From an uncultured Pelagibacteraceae bacterium (GTDB lineage: Bacteria; Pseudomonadota; Alphaproteobacteria; Pelagibacterales; Pelagibacteraceae): DNA of 41,408 nt. The notes under the pieces are model-generated. The model saw only the letters and a list, made by a program, of their open reading frames with translations, did not search any database and was not told where the DNA came from. Both the position numbers and the translations under genes were made by a program. The stretch covers positions 1 to 41,408 of the forward strand of contig CACOWD010000005.1 in assembly GCA_902630915.1 (NCBI GenBank), read 5' to 3'. Position 1 is the first letter of the stretch. Every line of letters starts with the position of its first letter. Shown here one piece after another: positions 33,486 to 41,050 of this stretch.

Positions 33486-34130
33486 CTATCCTTTTTTATA
33501 ATTTTTAAATTTTTCTAAGACAATTTTCATTTCTTTTTTTGAAAGAATCTTAGGTATTCCAATTCTTATGGCATTTATATATTGATGGCAAATATTTTCG
33601 ATCTCCTGAGCAAGCTCAAAAGTTTTTTCCATATTTTCTCCGAAGGCAACCTGGCCGTGATTAGCAATCAAACATGCTGTTCTATTTTTTAATGCTTTGA
33701 TAATATTTCTTGAAAGATTTTTTGTTCCAAAAGTAGCGTATTTACTACACTTAATGTCTTCTCCACCTGCTACTGCAACCATATAGTGAAAAGCTGGGAT
33801 ACTTTTTTGATGAGTAGAAACAGCTGTAGCACAAGTAGAGTGAGCATGGACTATTGCTTTAGCCTCTTTTTTATTCACATAAATATCTTGATGAAATCTC
33901 CATTCTGAGGATGGTTTGCCTTTTTTTTTATCATAAAAACCTTTAAGCGAAACAAAGATAATGTCTTTTGGTTTTAAAGACGAATATTTTCTTCCTGATG
34001 GAGTAATATAAAAACCATCCACTCCTTTTTCTTTTGATCTGACAGATATGTTGCCTGATCTTAAAGCAGACAGATTAGTGATGTTTAATTTTTTAGAATA
34101 TTTTATTACTTCAGCTTTTAATTTACTCAC
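33486..34130 (-). CDS. class II aldolase, fuculose-1-phosphate-aldolase type (candidate methylthioribulose-1-phosphate aldolase)
   Basis: A 214-residue zinc aldolase strikingly like E. coli FucA: G-N-I-S-V-R, P-S-S-E-W-R-F-H with Glu76, metal ligands His95, His97 and His158, Y-A-T-F-G-T, and a C-terminal V-L-E-K-F-K. No fucose genes are present. Instead it sits between mtnA and the spermidine-synthase fusion and overlaps mtnA by 4 bases (GTGA; GTG start). In this context it probably acts on 5-methylthioribulose 1-phosphate. Either it splits it to dihydroxyacetone phosphate and methylthioacetaldehyde, as the Ald2 enzyme of the DHAP shunt does, or less likely it dehydrates it like MtnB. Fold is certain; substrate is inference. 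Confidence 0.8.
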   Translation of the reverse strand: MSKLKAEVIKYSKKLNITNLSALRSGNISVRSKEKGVDGFYITPSGRKYSSLKPKDIIFVSLKGFYDKKKGKPSSEWRFHQDIYVNKKEAKAIVHAHSTCATAVSTHQKSIPAFHYMVAVAGGEDIKCSKYATFGTKNLSRNIIKALKNRTACLIANHGQVAFGENMEKTFELAQEIENICHQYINAIRIGIPKILSKKEMKIVLEKFKNYKKG

Positions 34131-35197
34131 TTGAATAGACCTTTTAAACCTTTTTCCGAAGCTTCACAAATTCCTTTTTCTGTAATTAACCCTGTAACAT
34201 ATTTAGCAGGTGTTACATCAAATGCTAAGTTCATTGATTTACTTTTCTCTGGGTATATTCTTACTTTTGTAACTTGATTATTTTTGTCTATACCTTCTAC
34301 GTGAGATAGCTCTTGAGAATTTCTCTCTTCAATTGGTATTTGTTTATGATCTTTTATATTCCAATCTATTGTCGAGCTAGGAAGGGCTACGTAGAATGGA
34401 ACATTGTTATCTTTTGCTGCTAATGCTTTTAAATAAGTTCCTATCTTGTTGCACACATCGCCGTTGGACAATGTCCTATCAGTTCCAACAATACAAATAT
34501 CGACTTTACCTCGTTGCATAAGTATTCCTCCAGCATTATCTGTAATTACAGTATTTGGAATTCCCTCTTCATTTAGTTCAAAAGAAGTTAAGTTCGCGCC
34601 TTGATTTCTTGGTCTTGTTTCATCAACCCAGACATGAAGTTTTAATCCTTTTTGGTGAGCAAGATAAATTGGCGAAGTAGCTGTACCCCAATCTATAGTA
34701 GCTAACCATCCAGCATTACAGTGAGTTAAAATATTAACTGTATCTTTTTTTTTATTAGAGATTTCTTCAATAATTTTAAAACCATTTAACCCTATTTTTT
34801 TACAGAAACTAACATCTTCTTCTACAATATCTTTTGCTTCATCAAGTGCTAACTTAAGAATATCTTTATCATTAACACCAGATAATTTTTTCATCATTCT
34901 ATCTACAGCCCATTTTAAATTTATTGCTGTTGGTCTTGACGCTATTAATTCCTCACTAGATTTTTTCAAAAAAGATAAATCCTTTTTTTCGATTATTGAT
35001 AAAACTAAACCATATGCAGCTGTAGCACCAATAAGAGGAGCTCCCCTTACCTCCATAGTTTTAATTGCATTGATTGCATCTTTTATAGTTTTTAAATCTT
35101 TAATTATAAATTGATGAGGTAATTTTGTTTGATCAATTATCTTAACTAAATTATTTTCAAACCAAATAGTTCGGTAAGATTTATTTTCTATCCTCAT
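34127..35197 (-). CDS. mtnA: 5-methylthioribose-1-phosphate isomerase
   Basis: A 356-residue member of the eIF2B-like isomerase family. It carries the catalytic Cys160 in T-H-C-N-A-G and Asp240 in G-T-D-R-T, exactly the active-site pair of MtnA. R-G-A-P near residue 51 and N-K-I-G-T-Y near 250 are also conserved. It converts methylthioribose 1-phosphate, the product of MtnP, to methylthioribulose 1-phosphate. The start overlaps the mtnP stop by one base (TAATG), and its own stop overlaps the aldolase start by four, indicating strong coupling. Confidence 0.95.
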   Translation of the reverse strand: MRIENKSYRTIWFENNLVKIIDQTKLPHQFIIKDLKTIKDAINAIKTMEVRGAPLIGATAAYGLVLSIIEKKDLSFLKKSSEELIASRPTAINLKWAVDRMMKKLSGVNDKDILKLALDEAKDIVEEDVSFCKKIGLNGFKIIEEISNKKKDTVNILTHCNAGWLATIDWGTATSPIYLAHQKGLKLHVWVDETRPRNQGANLTSFELNEEGIPNTVITDNAGGILMQRGKVDICIVGTDRTLSNGDVCNKIGTYLKALAAKDNNVPFYVALPSSTIDWNIKDHKQIPIEERNSQELSHVEGIDKNNQVTKVRIYPEKSKSMNLAFDVTPAKYVTGLITEKGICEASEKGLKGLFK

Positions 35198-36075
35198 TAT
35201 TTTTTATTAAGAACTCTTCCCGCTATATTATTGAGTTTTTTGATTGTTTTTTTAGTTCTTAATTTTTCATCAGTAATAATAGCAACATTTAAACAATCAT
35301 TTGCAGGATCTTTTTCTACTGAATAATTTTTAAAAGTTTTGATTATTTCTTTGATCATGTTTTGTGCATTAGCCGCATTTTTCATTAAAGTTTGAATTAC
35401 CATACTTACATCAACTTCATCATGATCCGGATGCCAACAGTCATAATCCGTTACCATTGCAACAGTACTATATCTAATTTCTGCCTCTCTTGCTAATTTA
35501 GCTTCGGGCATATTAGTCATACCAATTACATCAGCTCCCCAAGATCTATATAAATTTGACTCGGCTAAAGTAGAAAATTGAGGTCCTTCCATTACAACAT
35601 ATGTACCTCCAAATTGATAATTAATATTTAATTTCTTTAATGCAGCCTCGCAACAATTCGAAAGTCCTGGACTTGTAGGTTTAGCCATTGAAACATGGGC
35701 TACTATTTCTTCATTAAAAAATGTTTTTATTCTTGAAAATGTCCTGTCAATAAATTGGTCTACAATTACAAATTTTCCTGGTTCTAAGTTTTCTTTAAGA
35801 GATCCTACCGCAGATACTGAGATTATATCTGTAACCCCTAACTGTTTCATCGCATCAATATTTGCCCTAAAATTTATATTTGATGGATTTATTTTGTGAC
35901 CTCTTGAATGCCTGGGAATAAAACAAATTTCTTCTTTTCCAATACTAGCTAATAAAATTTCATCAGAAGGTTTTCCCCAAGGAGTATTAATTTTTTTCCA
36001 TTTTGTTTTTTCAAAGCCATCCATTTTGTAAAGGCCGCTGCCCCCAATTATCCCTAACTTTCTTTTTTTCATCAT
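35197..36075 (-). CDS. mtnP: S-methyl-5'-thioadenosine phosphorylase
   Basis: A 292-residue trimeric-type nucleoside phosphorylase. Landmarks are G-I-I-G-G-S-G-L-Y at the N-terminus, R-H-S-R-G-H (phosphate site), V-V-M-E-G-P-Q-F-S-T, and T-D-Y-D-C-W, whose aspartates select 6-aminopurines as in human MTAP. It splits MTA, the by-product of polyamine synthesis, into adenine and methylthioribose 1-phosphate. It is the first gene of the minus-strand operon, and its start is 41 bp from the divergent apt gene that can reuse the adenine. ATG 36075 or the adjacent ATG 36072 may be the start. Confidence 0.93.
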   Translation of the reverse strand: MMKKRKLGIIGGSGLYKMDGFEKTKWKKINTPWGKPSDEILLASIGKEEICFIPRHSRGHKINPSNINFRANIDAMKQLGVTDIISVSAVGSLKENLEPGKFVIVDQFIDRTFSRIKTFFNEEIVAHVSMAKPTSPGLSNCCEAALKKLNINYQFGGTYVVMEGPQFSTLAESNLYRSWGADVIGMTNMPEAKLAREAEIRYSTVAMVTDYDCWHPDHDEVDVSMVIQTLMKNAANAQNMIKEIIKTFKNYSVEKDPANDCLNVAIITDEKLRTKKTIKKLNNIAGRVLNKK

Positions 36076-36116
36076 TTAATTATTAATGCTTTTTTGTTAG
36101 AACTTGAAGCATAAAT

Positions 36117-36644
36117 ATGGATTTAAAAAAATACATTCGATCTATTCCAGACTATCCGAAAAAGGGAATTTTATTCAGAGACATCACTACTTTAATAAAA
36201 GATCCCGAAGCATTTAAGTTTACAAATGACAAAATAATTGAAATTGCAAAAAAGATGCAATTTGATAAGGTTGCTGCTATTGAGTCTAGAGGTTTTGTTT
36301 TCGCTTCTACAGTTTCTTATTCTTTAAATAAACCTTTTATTTTATTAAGAAAAAAAAATAAATTGCCTGCAAAAACTTACTCAGTAGATTTTACTTTGGA
36401 GTATGGTGAGGCTACAATTGAAGTGCATAGAGACTCTATTAATAATGGAGAAAAAATACTTGTAATCGACGATCTTATCGCAACTGGGGGTACGGCTGAG
36501 GCTGCGGCAAAATTAATAAAAATTTCAGGCGGTATTGTAGCTGGTTTTATTTTTGTTATTAATCTTTTTGATCTTCCGGGAAATAAACTCCTTAAAGATA
36601 AAGGTTTTGAAACTGAGTGCCTCATAGAGTTTCCTGGTCATTAG
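36117..36644 (+). CDS. apt: adenine phosphoribosyltransferase
   Basis: A 175-residue type I phosphoribosyltransferase. The start D-L-K-K-Y-I-R-S-I-P-D-Y-P-K matches Apt, F-R-D-I-T-T follows, and the PRPP loop is V-I-D-D-L-I-A-T-G-G-T near residues 120-130. It turns adenine into AMP. Being divergent from mtnP, which releases adenine, suggests a shared salvage purpose. Its stop overlaps the stop of the convergent SDR gene (4 bases). Confidence 0.95.
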   Translation: MDLKKYIRSIPDYPKKGILFRDITTLIKDPEAFKFTNDKIIEIAKKMQFDKVAAIESRGFVFASTVSYSLNKPFILLRKKNKLPAKTYSVDFTLEYGEATIEVHRDSINNGEKILVIDDLIATGGTAEAAAKLIKISGGIVAGFIFVINLFDLPGNKLLKDKGFETECLIEFPGH

Positions 36645-37525
36645 ATATTTTTTATAAAATTTTGGATATAATTTTTGAGACTTATTTTTCCAAAATGTTT
36701 ATATATTTTGTTAGACAAATTCTTATCAGTTAAAGCAGACACATACCTTTCACCCTCTCTTTTAGGTAAGTACTTGATTTTAGATTTAAACAATCTAGCA
36801 ACTTCTATAATAGAGTAAGATTTTTTATTAGAAATGCTATAATGTCTGCATAAATTTTTTTTCCAAGCTAAATAGCAAATTTTTATTGTGTCATCGATAT
36901 GCGTAAACCTTCGAGTTTGAGTACCTGGTCTTACAACAGGTAGTGGTTTTCTTTTTTTATGATGATCTTCAAATATTCCTATCACTGTTGACATTTTCCC
37001 ACTACAAATTTGATGAGGTCCATATACATTATAAAAATAAATTACCTCATATTTAAAATTAAACCACTTCTTTAGATTTTCAAGTAATTCAAGATTTTTT
37101 GCTTTTGTAAAAGCATAAGGAGATAAATTTTTATCATTTCCTTTATTCCCTAATGATGCTGAAGTAGCAGAATAAATTAGTTTTATTTTATTTTTCAAAC
37201 AAAAATTGAAAACTGAGCTGGATCCTACTGAATTCGATTCAATGCACTCATTCATTTTTGAAAAACTTTGATAAATTCTAGCAAACTCTCCAAAATGGAA
37301 AACAGATTTTATTTCTTTAGGTTTGTTGATTAATTTTGAGATATTTTTTGTGCTACCTTTTATGTATTTCACCCTTTTATTCTTTAAATGATTTTTTTTA
37401 AAACCAGAGGAATAATCGTCTAAACTTATTATGTTATAATTTGTCTTTTTTAAAAAAAATTTAATTAGATTAGTACCAACAAAACCAGCACCACCAGTTA
37501 TTAAAATTTTTTTATTTTTTTTCAT
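36641..37525 (-). CDS. NAD-dependent sugar epimerase/dehydratase (extended SDR)
   Basis: About 294 residues from ATG 37525, chosen over an upstream TTG (37561) because it directly precedes the Rossmann start M-K-K-N-K-K-I-L-I-T-G-G-A-G-F-V-G. Ser and the Y-x-x-x-K pair occur as S-A-T-S-A-S and P-Y-A-F-T-K. The protein resembles UDP-glucose 4-epimerase/UDP-GlcNAc epimerase-type SDRs but the substrate is unknown. It belongs with the adjacent GT2 gene, 32 bases upstream on the same strand, and lies beside the dTDP-rhamnose genes, so surface glycan synthesis is the likely role. Confidence 0.83.
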   Translation of the reverse strand: MKKNKKILITGGAGFVGTNLIKFFLKKTNYNIISLDDYSSGFKKNHLKNKRVKYIKGSTKNISKLINKPKEIKSVFHFGEFARIYQSFSKMNECIESNSVGSSSVFNFCLKNKIKLIYSATSASLGNKGNDKNLSPYAFTKAKNLELLENLKKWFNFKYEVIYFYNVYGPHQICSGKMSTVIGIFEDHHKKRKPLPVVRPGTQTRRFTHIDDTIKICYLAWKKNLCRHYSISNKKSYSIIEVARLFKSKIKYLPKREGERYVSALTDKNLSNKIYKHFGKISLKNYIQNFIKNI

Positions 37526-37557
37526 TATGAATTTATTATATTTATGGTTTCTATAAA

Positions 37558-38385
37558 TCAATCTAATGATGGTCTATACCAAGATTTTCTTCCTAAAACA
37601 GAATTTATTATTCCACTCATTCGACTAAAGTATATATCTCTTTTTTTAATATTAAAGGTTAATTGATAAAAAAAAGTTTTAATAATCGAGGAAATAAATT
37701 TTGGCATAATAATAATTAAGGCTATTAAAAATCCTTTATATTTTTTATGAAAATAATAAGTAGACCACATCCAATGCCAATTTCTATTTTTTTCAAATTC
37801 ATTTTTATTATTTTTATCAACTGATCCAGATCCTTCATGATTTATTTTTATATTTTTTGACAAAATTATCTTTCCTTTATTCATCTTAACCTTTTTGCAT
37901 AAGTCAATTTCCTCAAAATAAAGGAAAAAATTTTCGTCAAAAAAAGAATTATTAAATTTTTGGATATTAAAAAAAATAGCAAATCCTTTTAAATTATCTA
38001 CTTCAAATTCTTCAGAATTAACTATAATATTACTTTGGTTATTTGCTGGCCCTATTAACCAAAAATCTTGAAATTTTTTTGCAGTACTTAAAAAATTACT
38101 AATACAATTTTTTTCTAATTTAGTATCTGGATTCAAAACTAATGCATATTTTGTCTTAACTTGGTTTAGGCCAATATTATTCCCTCTTGCATATCCTAAA
38201 TTCTCTCTTGCCAAAATACATTTTACATTACTATATTTTGACTCAATTAGTCTTTTGAATTCTTGATTATTTGAATTTTCGACTACTATTATATTTATAT
38301 CATCAGGAATAGAGTTAAGACACGCTAATATTTTATTTTCACTTCTATATGTAACAATTACTACAGTAAGATTGTTTGATTCCAT
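37558..38385 (-). CDS. glycosyltransferase family 2
   Basis: A 275-residue GT-A inverting transferase. V-V-I-V-T-Y-R-S at the N-terminus, E-N-L-G-Y-A-R-G-N-N near residue 60 and the L-N-P-D-T-K metal/nucleotide motif near 90 resemble rhamnosyltransferase-like GT2 proteins. A hydrophobic segment near residue 220 may anchor it to the membrane. It diverges from rmlB over 75 bases. A role in transferring rhamnose or another sugar made by the next operon is plausible. Confidence 0.85.
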   Translation of the reverse strand: MESNNLTVVIVTYRSENKILACLNSIPDDINIIVVENSNNQEFKRLIESKYSNVKCILARENLGYARGNNIGLNQVKTKYALVLNPDTKLEKNCISNFLSTAKKFQDFWLIGPANNQSNIIVNSEEFEVDNLKGFAIFFNIQKFNNSFFDENFFLYFEEIDLCKKVKMNKGKIILSKNIKINHEGSGSVDKNNKNEFEKNRNWHWMWSTYYFHKKYKGFLIALIIIMPKFISSIIKTFFYQLTFNIKKRDIYFSRMSGIINSVLGRKSWYRPSLD

Positions 38386-38420
38386 TTAATAATAATATTT
38401 GATTTTGAAAGATAATTCTT

Positions 38421-38449
38421 TTACTAATTTAACTCATTAGTCGTATAAT
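38421..38449 (+). promoter_or_regulatory. putative sigma-70 promoter for the rml operon
   Basis: TTACTA (38421-38426), a 17-base spacer and a perfect TATAAT (38444-38449). The ATG is at 38461, so the transcript would have a leader of only about 4-6 bases. Confidence 0.5.
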
Positions 38450-38460
38450 TCTAAAAATTT

Positions 38461-39486
38461 ATGAAAAAAATCATTGTTACAGGTGGATCAGGGTTCATAG
38501 GTAGCAACTTAGTTAATTATCTTATTAAAAAAAAATACTTTGTAATTAATATAGACAAACTTACATACTCATCAAATAAATATTTTAGTGATATTAGAAG
38601 TAAGAAAAATTATAAATTTTTCCAATTTGATATAAACAATAAGAATAAGCTAATAAAAGTTATAAGAAAATTTAAACCGAAAGCAATTTTTAATTTAGCT
38701 GCAGAAACACATGTGGATAGATCTATTGATGGACCTAGAGATTTTATTCATACAAATTTAAATGGAACATTTTATTTATTGGAGTCTTTAAGATTTTTAC
38801 AAAAGAAAAAAATTAAACCTAGGCTTATTCATATTTCAACAGATGAGGTATATGGAGACATTAAAAGGAATTTAAGATCTGACGAAAATTATAAATATGA
38901 ACCTAGTTCCCCTTATTCAGCTACAAAAGCTGGCGCAGATCATTTAGTAAAATCATATATTCGCACATACAAATTAAATGCTGTAATATCAAATTGTTGC
39001 AACAATTATGGTCCATTTCAATTTCCAGAAAAATTAATACCAAAAATGATTGCTAATATTTTAAATAATAAAGAGCTACCAATTTACGCAAAAGGAGAAA
39101 ATTCTAGAGAGTGGATACATGTTCAAGACCATTGTGAAGCCTTATTAAGGCTATATTTGAAAGGTAAGACGGGAGAAAATTATAACGTTGGGTCAGGAAA
39201 AAATTTAAGGAACATTGATTTGGTTAAAAAAATATTAAAAATCTTTAAGTCTTTGGGAGTCAAAATAGGAAAAAAATCTAAAATCAAATTTGTGAAAGAT
39301 AGACCAGGTCATGATTATAGATATGCTCTTAACAATAAAAAAATTTTGCGAAAATTAAAATGGAGTAATAAAATTTCTTTTGAAGATGGTTTAAGAAATA
39401 CAGTAAAATGGTATTTAGCTAATGAGACGTTTATTAAACAGATAAAAAGAAAAAAATACGAAAAAAGATTTGGCTTAAGTACATGA
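38461..39486 (+). CDS. rmlB: dTDP-glucose 4,6-dehydratase
   Basis: A 341-residue extended SDR. T-G-G-S-G-F-I-G-S-N near residues 7-16 binds NAD. A-A-E-T-H-V-D-R-S-I, I-S-T-D-E-V-Y-G-D and Y-S-A-T-K-A-G-A-D (catalytic Tyr/Lys) are RmlB signatures, with R-E-W-I-H-V-Q-D-H in the C-terminal part. It removes water from dTDP-glucose to give the 4-keto-6-deoxy sugar. The protein is lysine-rich, reflecting the high AT content of this end of the window. Its stop overlaps the rmlA start by 4 bases. Confidence 0.95.
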   Translation: MKKIIVTGGSGFIGSNLVNYLIKKKYFVINIDKLTYSSNKYFSDIRSKKNYKFFQFDINNKNKLIKVIRKFKPKAIFNLAAETHVDRSIDGPRDFIHTNLNGTFYLLESLRFLQKKKIKPRLIHISTDEVYGDIKRNLRSDENYKYEPSSPYSATKAGADHLVKSYIRTYKLNAVISNCCNNYGPFQFPEKLIPKMIANILNNKELPIYAKGENSREWIHVQDHCEALLRLYLKGKTGENYNVGSGKNLRNIDLVKKILKIFKSLGVKIGKKSKIKFVKDRPGHDYRYALNNKKILRKLKWSNKISFEDGLRNTVKWYLANETFIKQIKRKKYEKRFGLST

Positions 39487-40352
39487 TAAGAAAAGGAATT
39501 ATTTTAGCTGGTGGTTTGGGTTCAAGAATGAGTCCTTTGACTAAAGCAATAAACAAACAACTTCTACCACTTTATGACAAACCCCTAATTTTTTATCCTT
39601 TATCAATTTTAATGCTTGCAGGAATTAAGGATATTTTAATAATTGTAAACAAAGGTCAACTTGGTCAATTCAGAAAGATTCTTCCTGAAAAAAATAATTT
39701 AGGTATAAAAATAGTATATAAAGAACAACCTAAACCTGCTGGCTTACCTCAAGCTTTCACAATAGGTGAGAAATTTATCGGAAAAGATAACGTTTCTTTA
39801 ATTTTAGGAGATAATTTTTTCTACGGTCAAAGTTTATCAAATACTCTTAAAAAGAATTTATATTTTAAAACAGGTGCTAAGATTTTTTTACACCCAGTTA
39901 AAAATCCACAAGATTATGGTGTTGCTAATATAAATAACAAAAAAAAAGTTATTAATCTTAAAGAAAAACCAAAAATAACCAAATCTAACCTTGCTGTTAC
40001 AGGTCTTTACTTTTTTGACAACAAAGTTATCGAGTTTTCAAAAAAATTAAAGCCTTCAAAAAGAGGAGAGTTTGAAATAATTGATCTTTTAAATATTTAT
40101 AGAAAAAAAAATAAATTAAAAGCTGAATTCATTGGAAGAGGTGGAGCTTGGTTAGATACTGGAAATATCGATGATTTTTATAATGCTTCTAATTTTATTG
40201 CAGCTATTGAAAATAGACAAGGTCTTAAAATTGCTTGCTTAGAAGAAATTTCATTTAGAAATAAATGGATTACTAAAAAAGAAATTAATCATGCAATAAA
40301 ATTTTATGGTAATTGCGATTACTCAAAATATCTTAAATTATTAATTGAATAA
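39483..40352 (+). CDS. rmlA: glucose-1-phosphate thymidylyltransferase
   Basis: A 289-residue nucleotidyltransferase that forms dTDP-glucose from glucose 1-phosphate and dTTP. The N-terminal signature G-I-I-L-A-G-G-L-G-S-R-M and K-Q-L-L-P-L-Y-D-K-P are clear. G-D-N-F-F-Y-G near residue 110 holds the metal-binding Asp, and E-K-P-K near 160 is conserved. Length and sequence are standard for RmlA. It overlaps rmlB (4 bases) and the next gene (1 base, TAATG), so the operon is coupled. Confidence 0.95.
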   Translation: MIRKGIILAGGLGSRMSPLTKAINKQLLPLYDKPLIFYPLSILMLAGIKDILIIVNKGQLGQFRKILPEKNNLGIKIVYKEQPKPAGLPQAFTIGEKFIGKDNVSLILGDNFFYGQSLSNTLKKNLYFKTGAKIFLHPVKNPQDYGVANINNKKKVINLKEKPKITKSNLAVTGLYFFDNKVIEFSKKLKPSKRGEFEIIDLLNIYRKKNKLKAEFIGRGGAWLDTGNIDDFYNASNFIAAIENRQGLKIACLEEISFRNKWITKKEINHAIKFYGNCDYSKYLKLLIE

Positions 40353-41050
40353 TGTTTAAAGTTCTCGTAACAGGATCTGATGGCAGATTTGGAAGGGTGC
40401 TTAAAAAATTTGATATAAATAAGAAATTTATCTTTAAAAATAAAAAACAGCTTAATATTTTATCTGAAAGATCAATTACTAATAATATTAAAAAGTATAA
40501 ACCTAATTGTATTTTGCATTTAGCAGGTCTTTCTCGGCCAATGAAAATACATGAAATAAATATTTCTAAAAGTATAGATTTAAATATTATTGGAACTTGC
40601 AATATTGTTAAAGCTGCAGCCAAACATAACATTAAAATAATATATCTTTCAACTAGCTATGTTTATGAGGGCACAAAGGGTAATTACAGTGAAGATGATC
40701 CAGTTAAACCTTGGAATAATTACTCTCGATCAAAGCTTGGTGGCGAATGTGCAGTAAACATGTATAAAAATTCACTTATTATAAGACTTTGTATGACTGA
40801 AAAACCTTTTATACATAAAAAAGCATATTCAAATGTTAAATCAAATTTTCTTTTTCAAGAAGATGCTGCAAAAATTATTTTAAAAGTATTAAAAAAAAAA
40901 GGAATATTAAATATTGGTGGAAAAAGCCAAACAATTTATAATTTTGCTAAAAAGCATAATAAAAAGATTAAGAAAATTTTTTCTAAAGGAGAGTTTCCTT
41001 TTAGAACTGATATGAGTTTAAAAAAATTAAAAAAAGTTTTAAAATCATGA
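40352..41050 (+). CDS. short RmlD-like sugar nucleotide reductase (dTDP-4-dehydrorhamnose reductase-like)
   Basis: A 232-residue SDR. V-T-G-S-D-G-R-F-G starts the Rossmann fold, L-S-T-S-Y-V-Y-E-G gives the catalytic Thr/Ser strand, and Y-S-R-S-K-L-G-G-E supplies Tyr/Lys. Position between rmlA and rmlC argues for dTDP-4-dehydrorhamnose reductase. The protein is about 55-60 residues shorter than typical RmlD and much of the substrate-binding C-terminal part is reduced, so it may instead be a related reductase or epimerase. It overlaps the next start by 4 bases (ATGA). Confidence 0.72.
   Translation: MFKVLVTGSDGRFGRVLKKFDINKKFIFKNKKQLNILSERSITNNIKKYKPNCILHLAGLSRPMKIHEINISKSIDLNIIGTCNIVKAAAKHNIKIIYLSTSYVYEGTKGNYSEDDPVKPWNNYSRSKLGGECAVNMYKNSLIIRLCMTEKPFIHKKAYSNVKSNFLFQEDAAKIILKVLKKKGILNIGGKSQTIYNFAKKHNKKIKKIFSKGEFPFRTDMSLKKLKKVLKS

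Noticed and set aside
33486..34130. Annotation as MtnB (methylthioribulose-1-phosphate dehydratase)
   Set aside because: MtnB shares the class II aldolase fold, but residue patterns S-S-E-W-R-F-H, Y-A-T-F-G-T and the C-terminal tail are those of FucA. I kept aldolase as the main call and MtnB as a weaker alternative.
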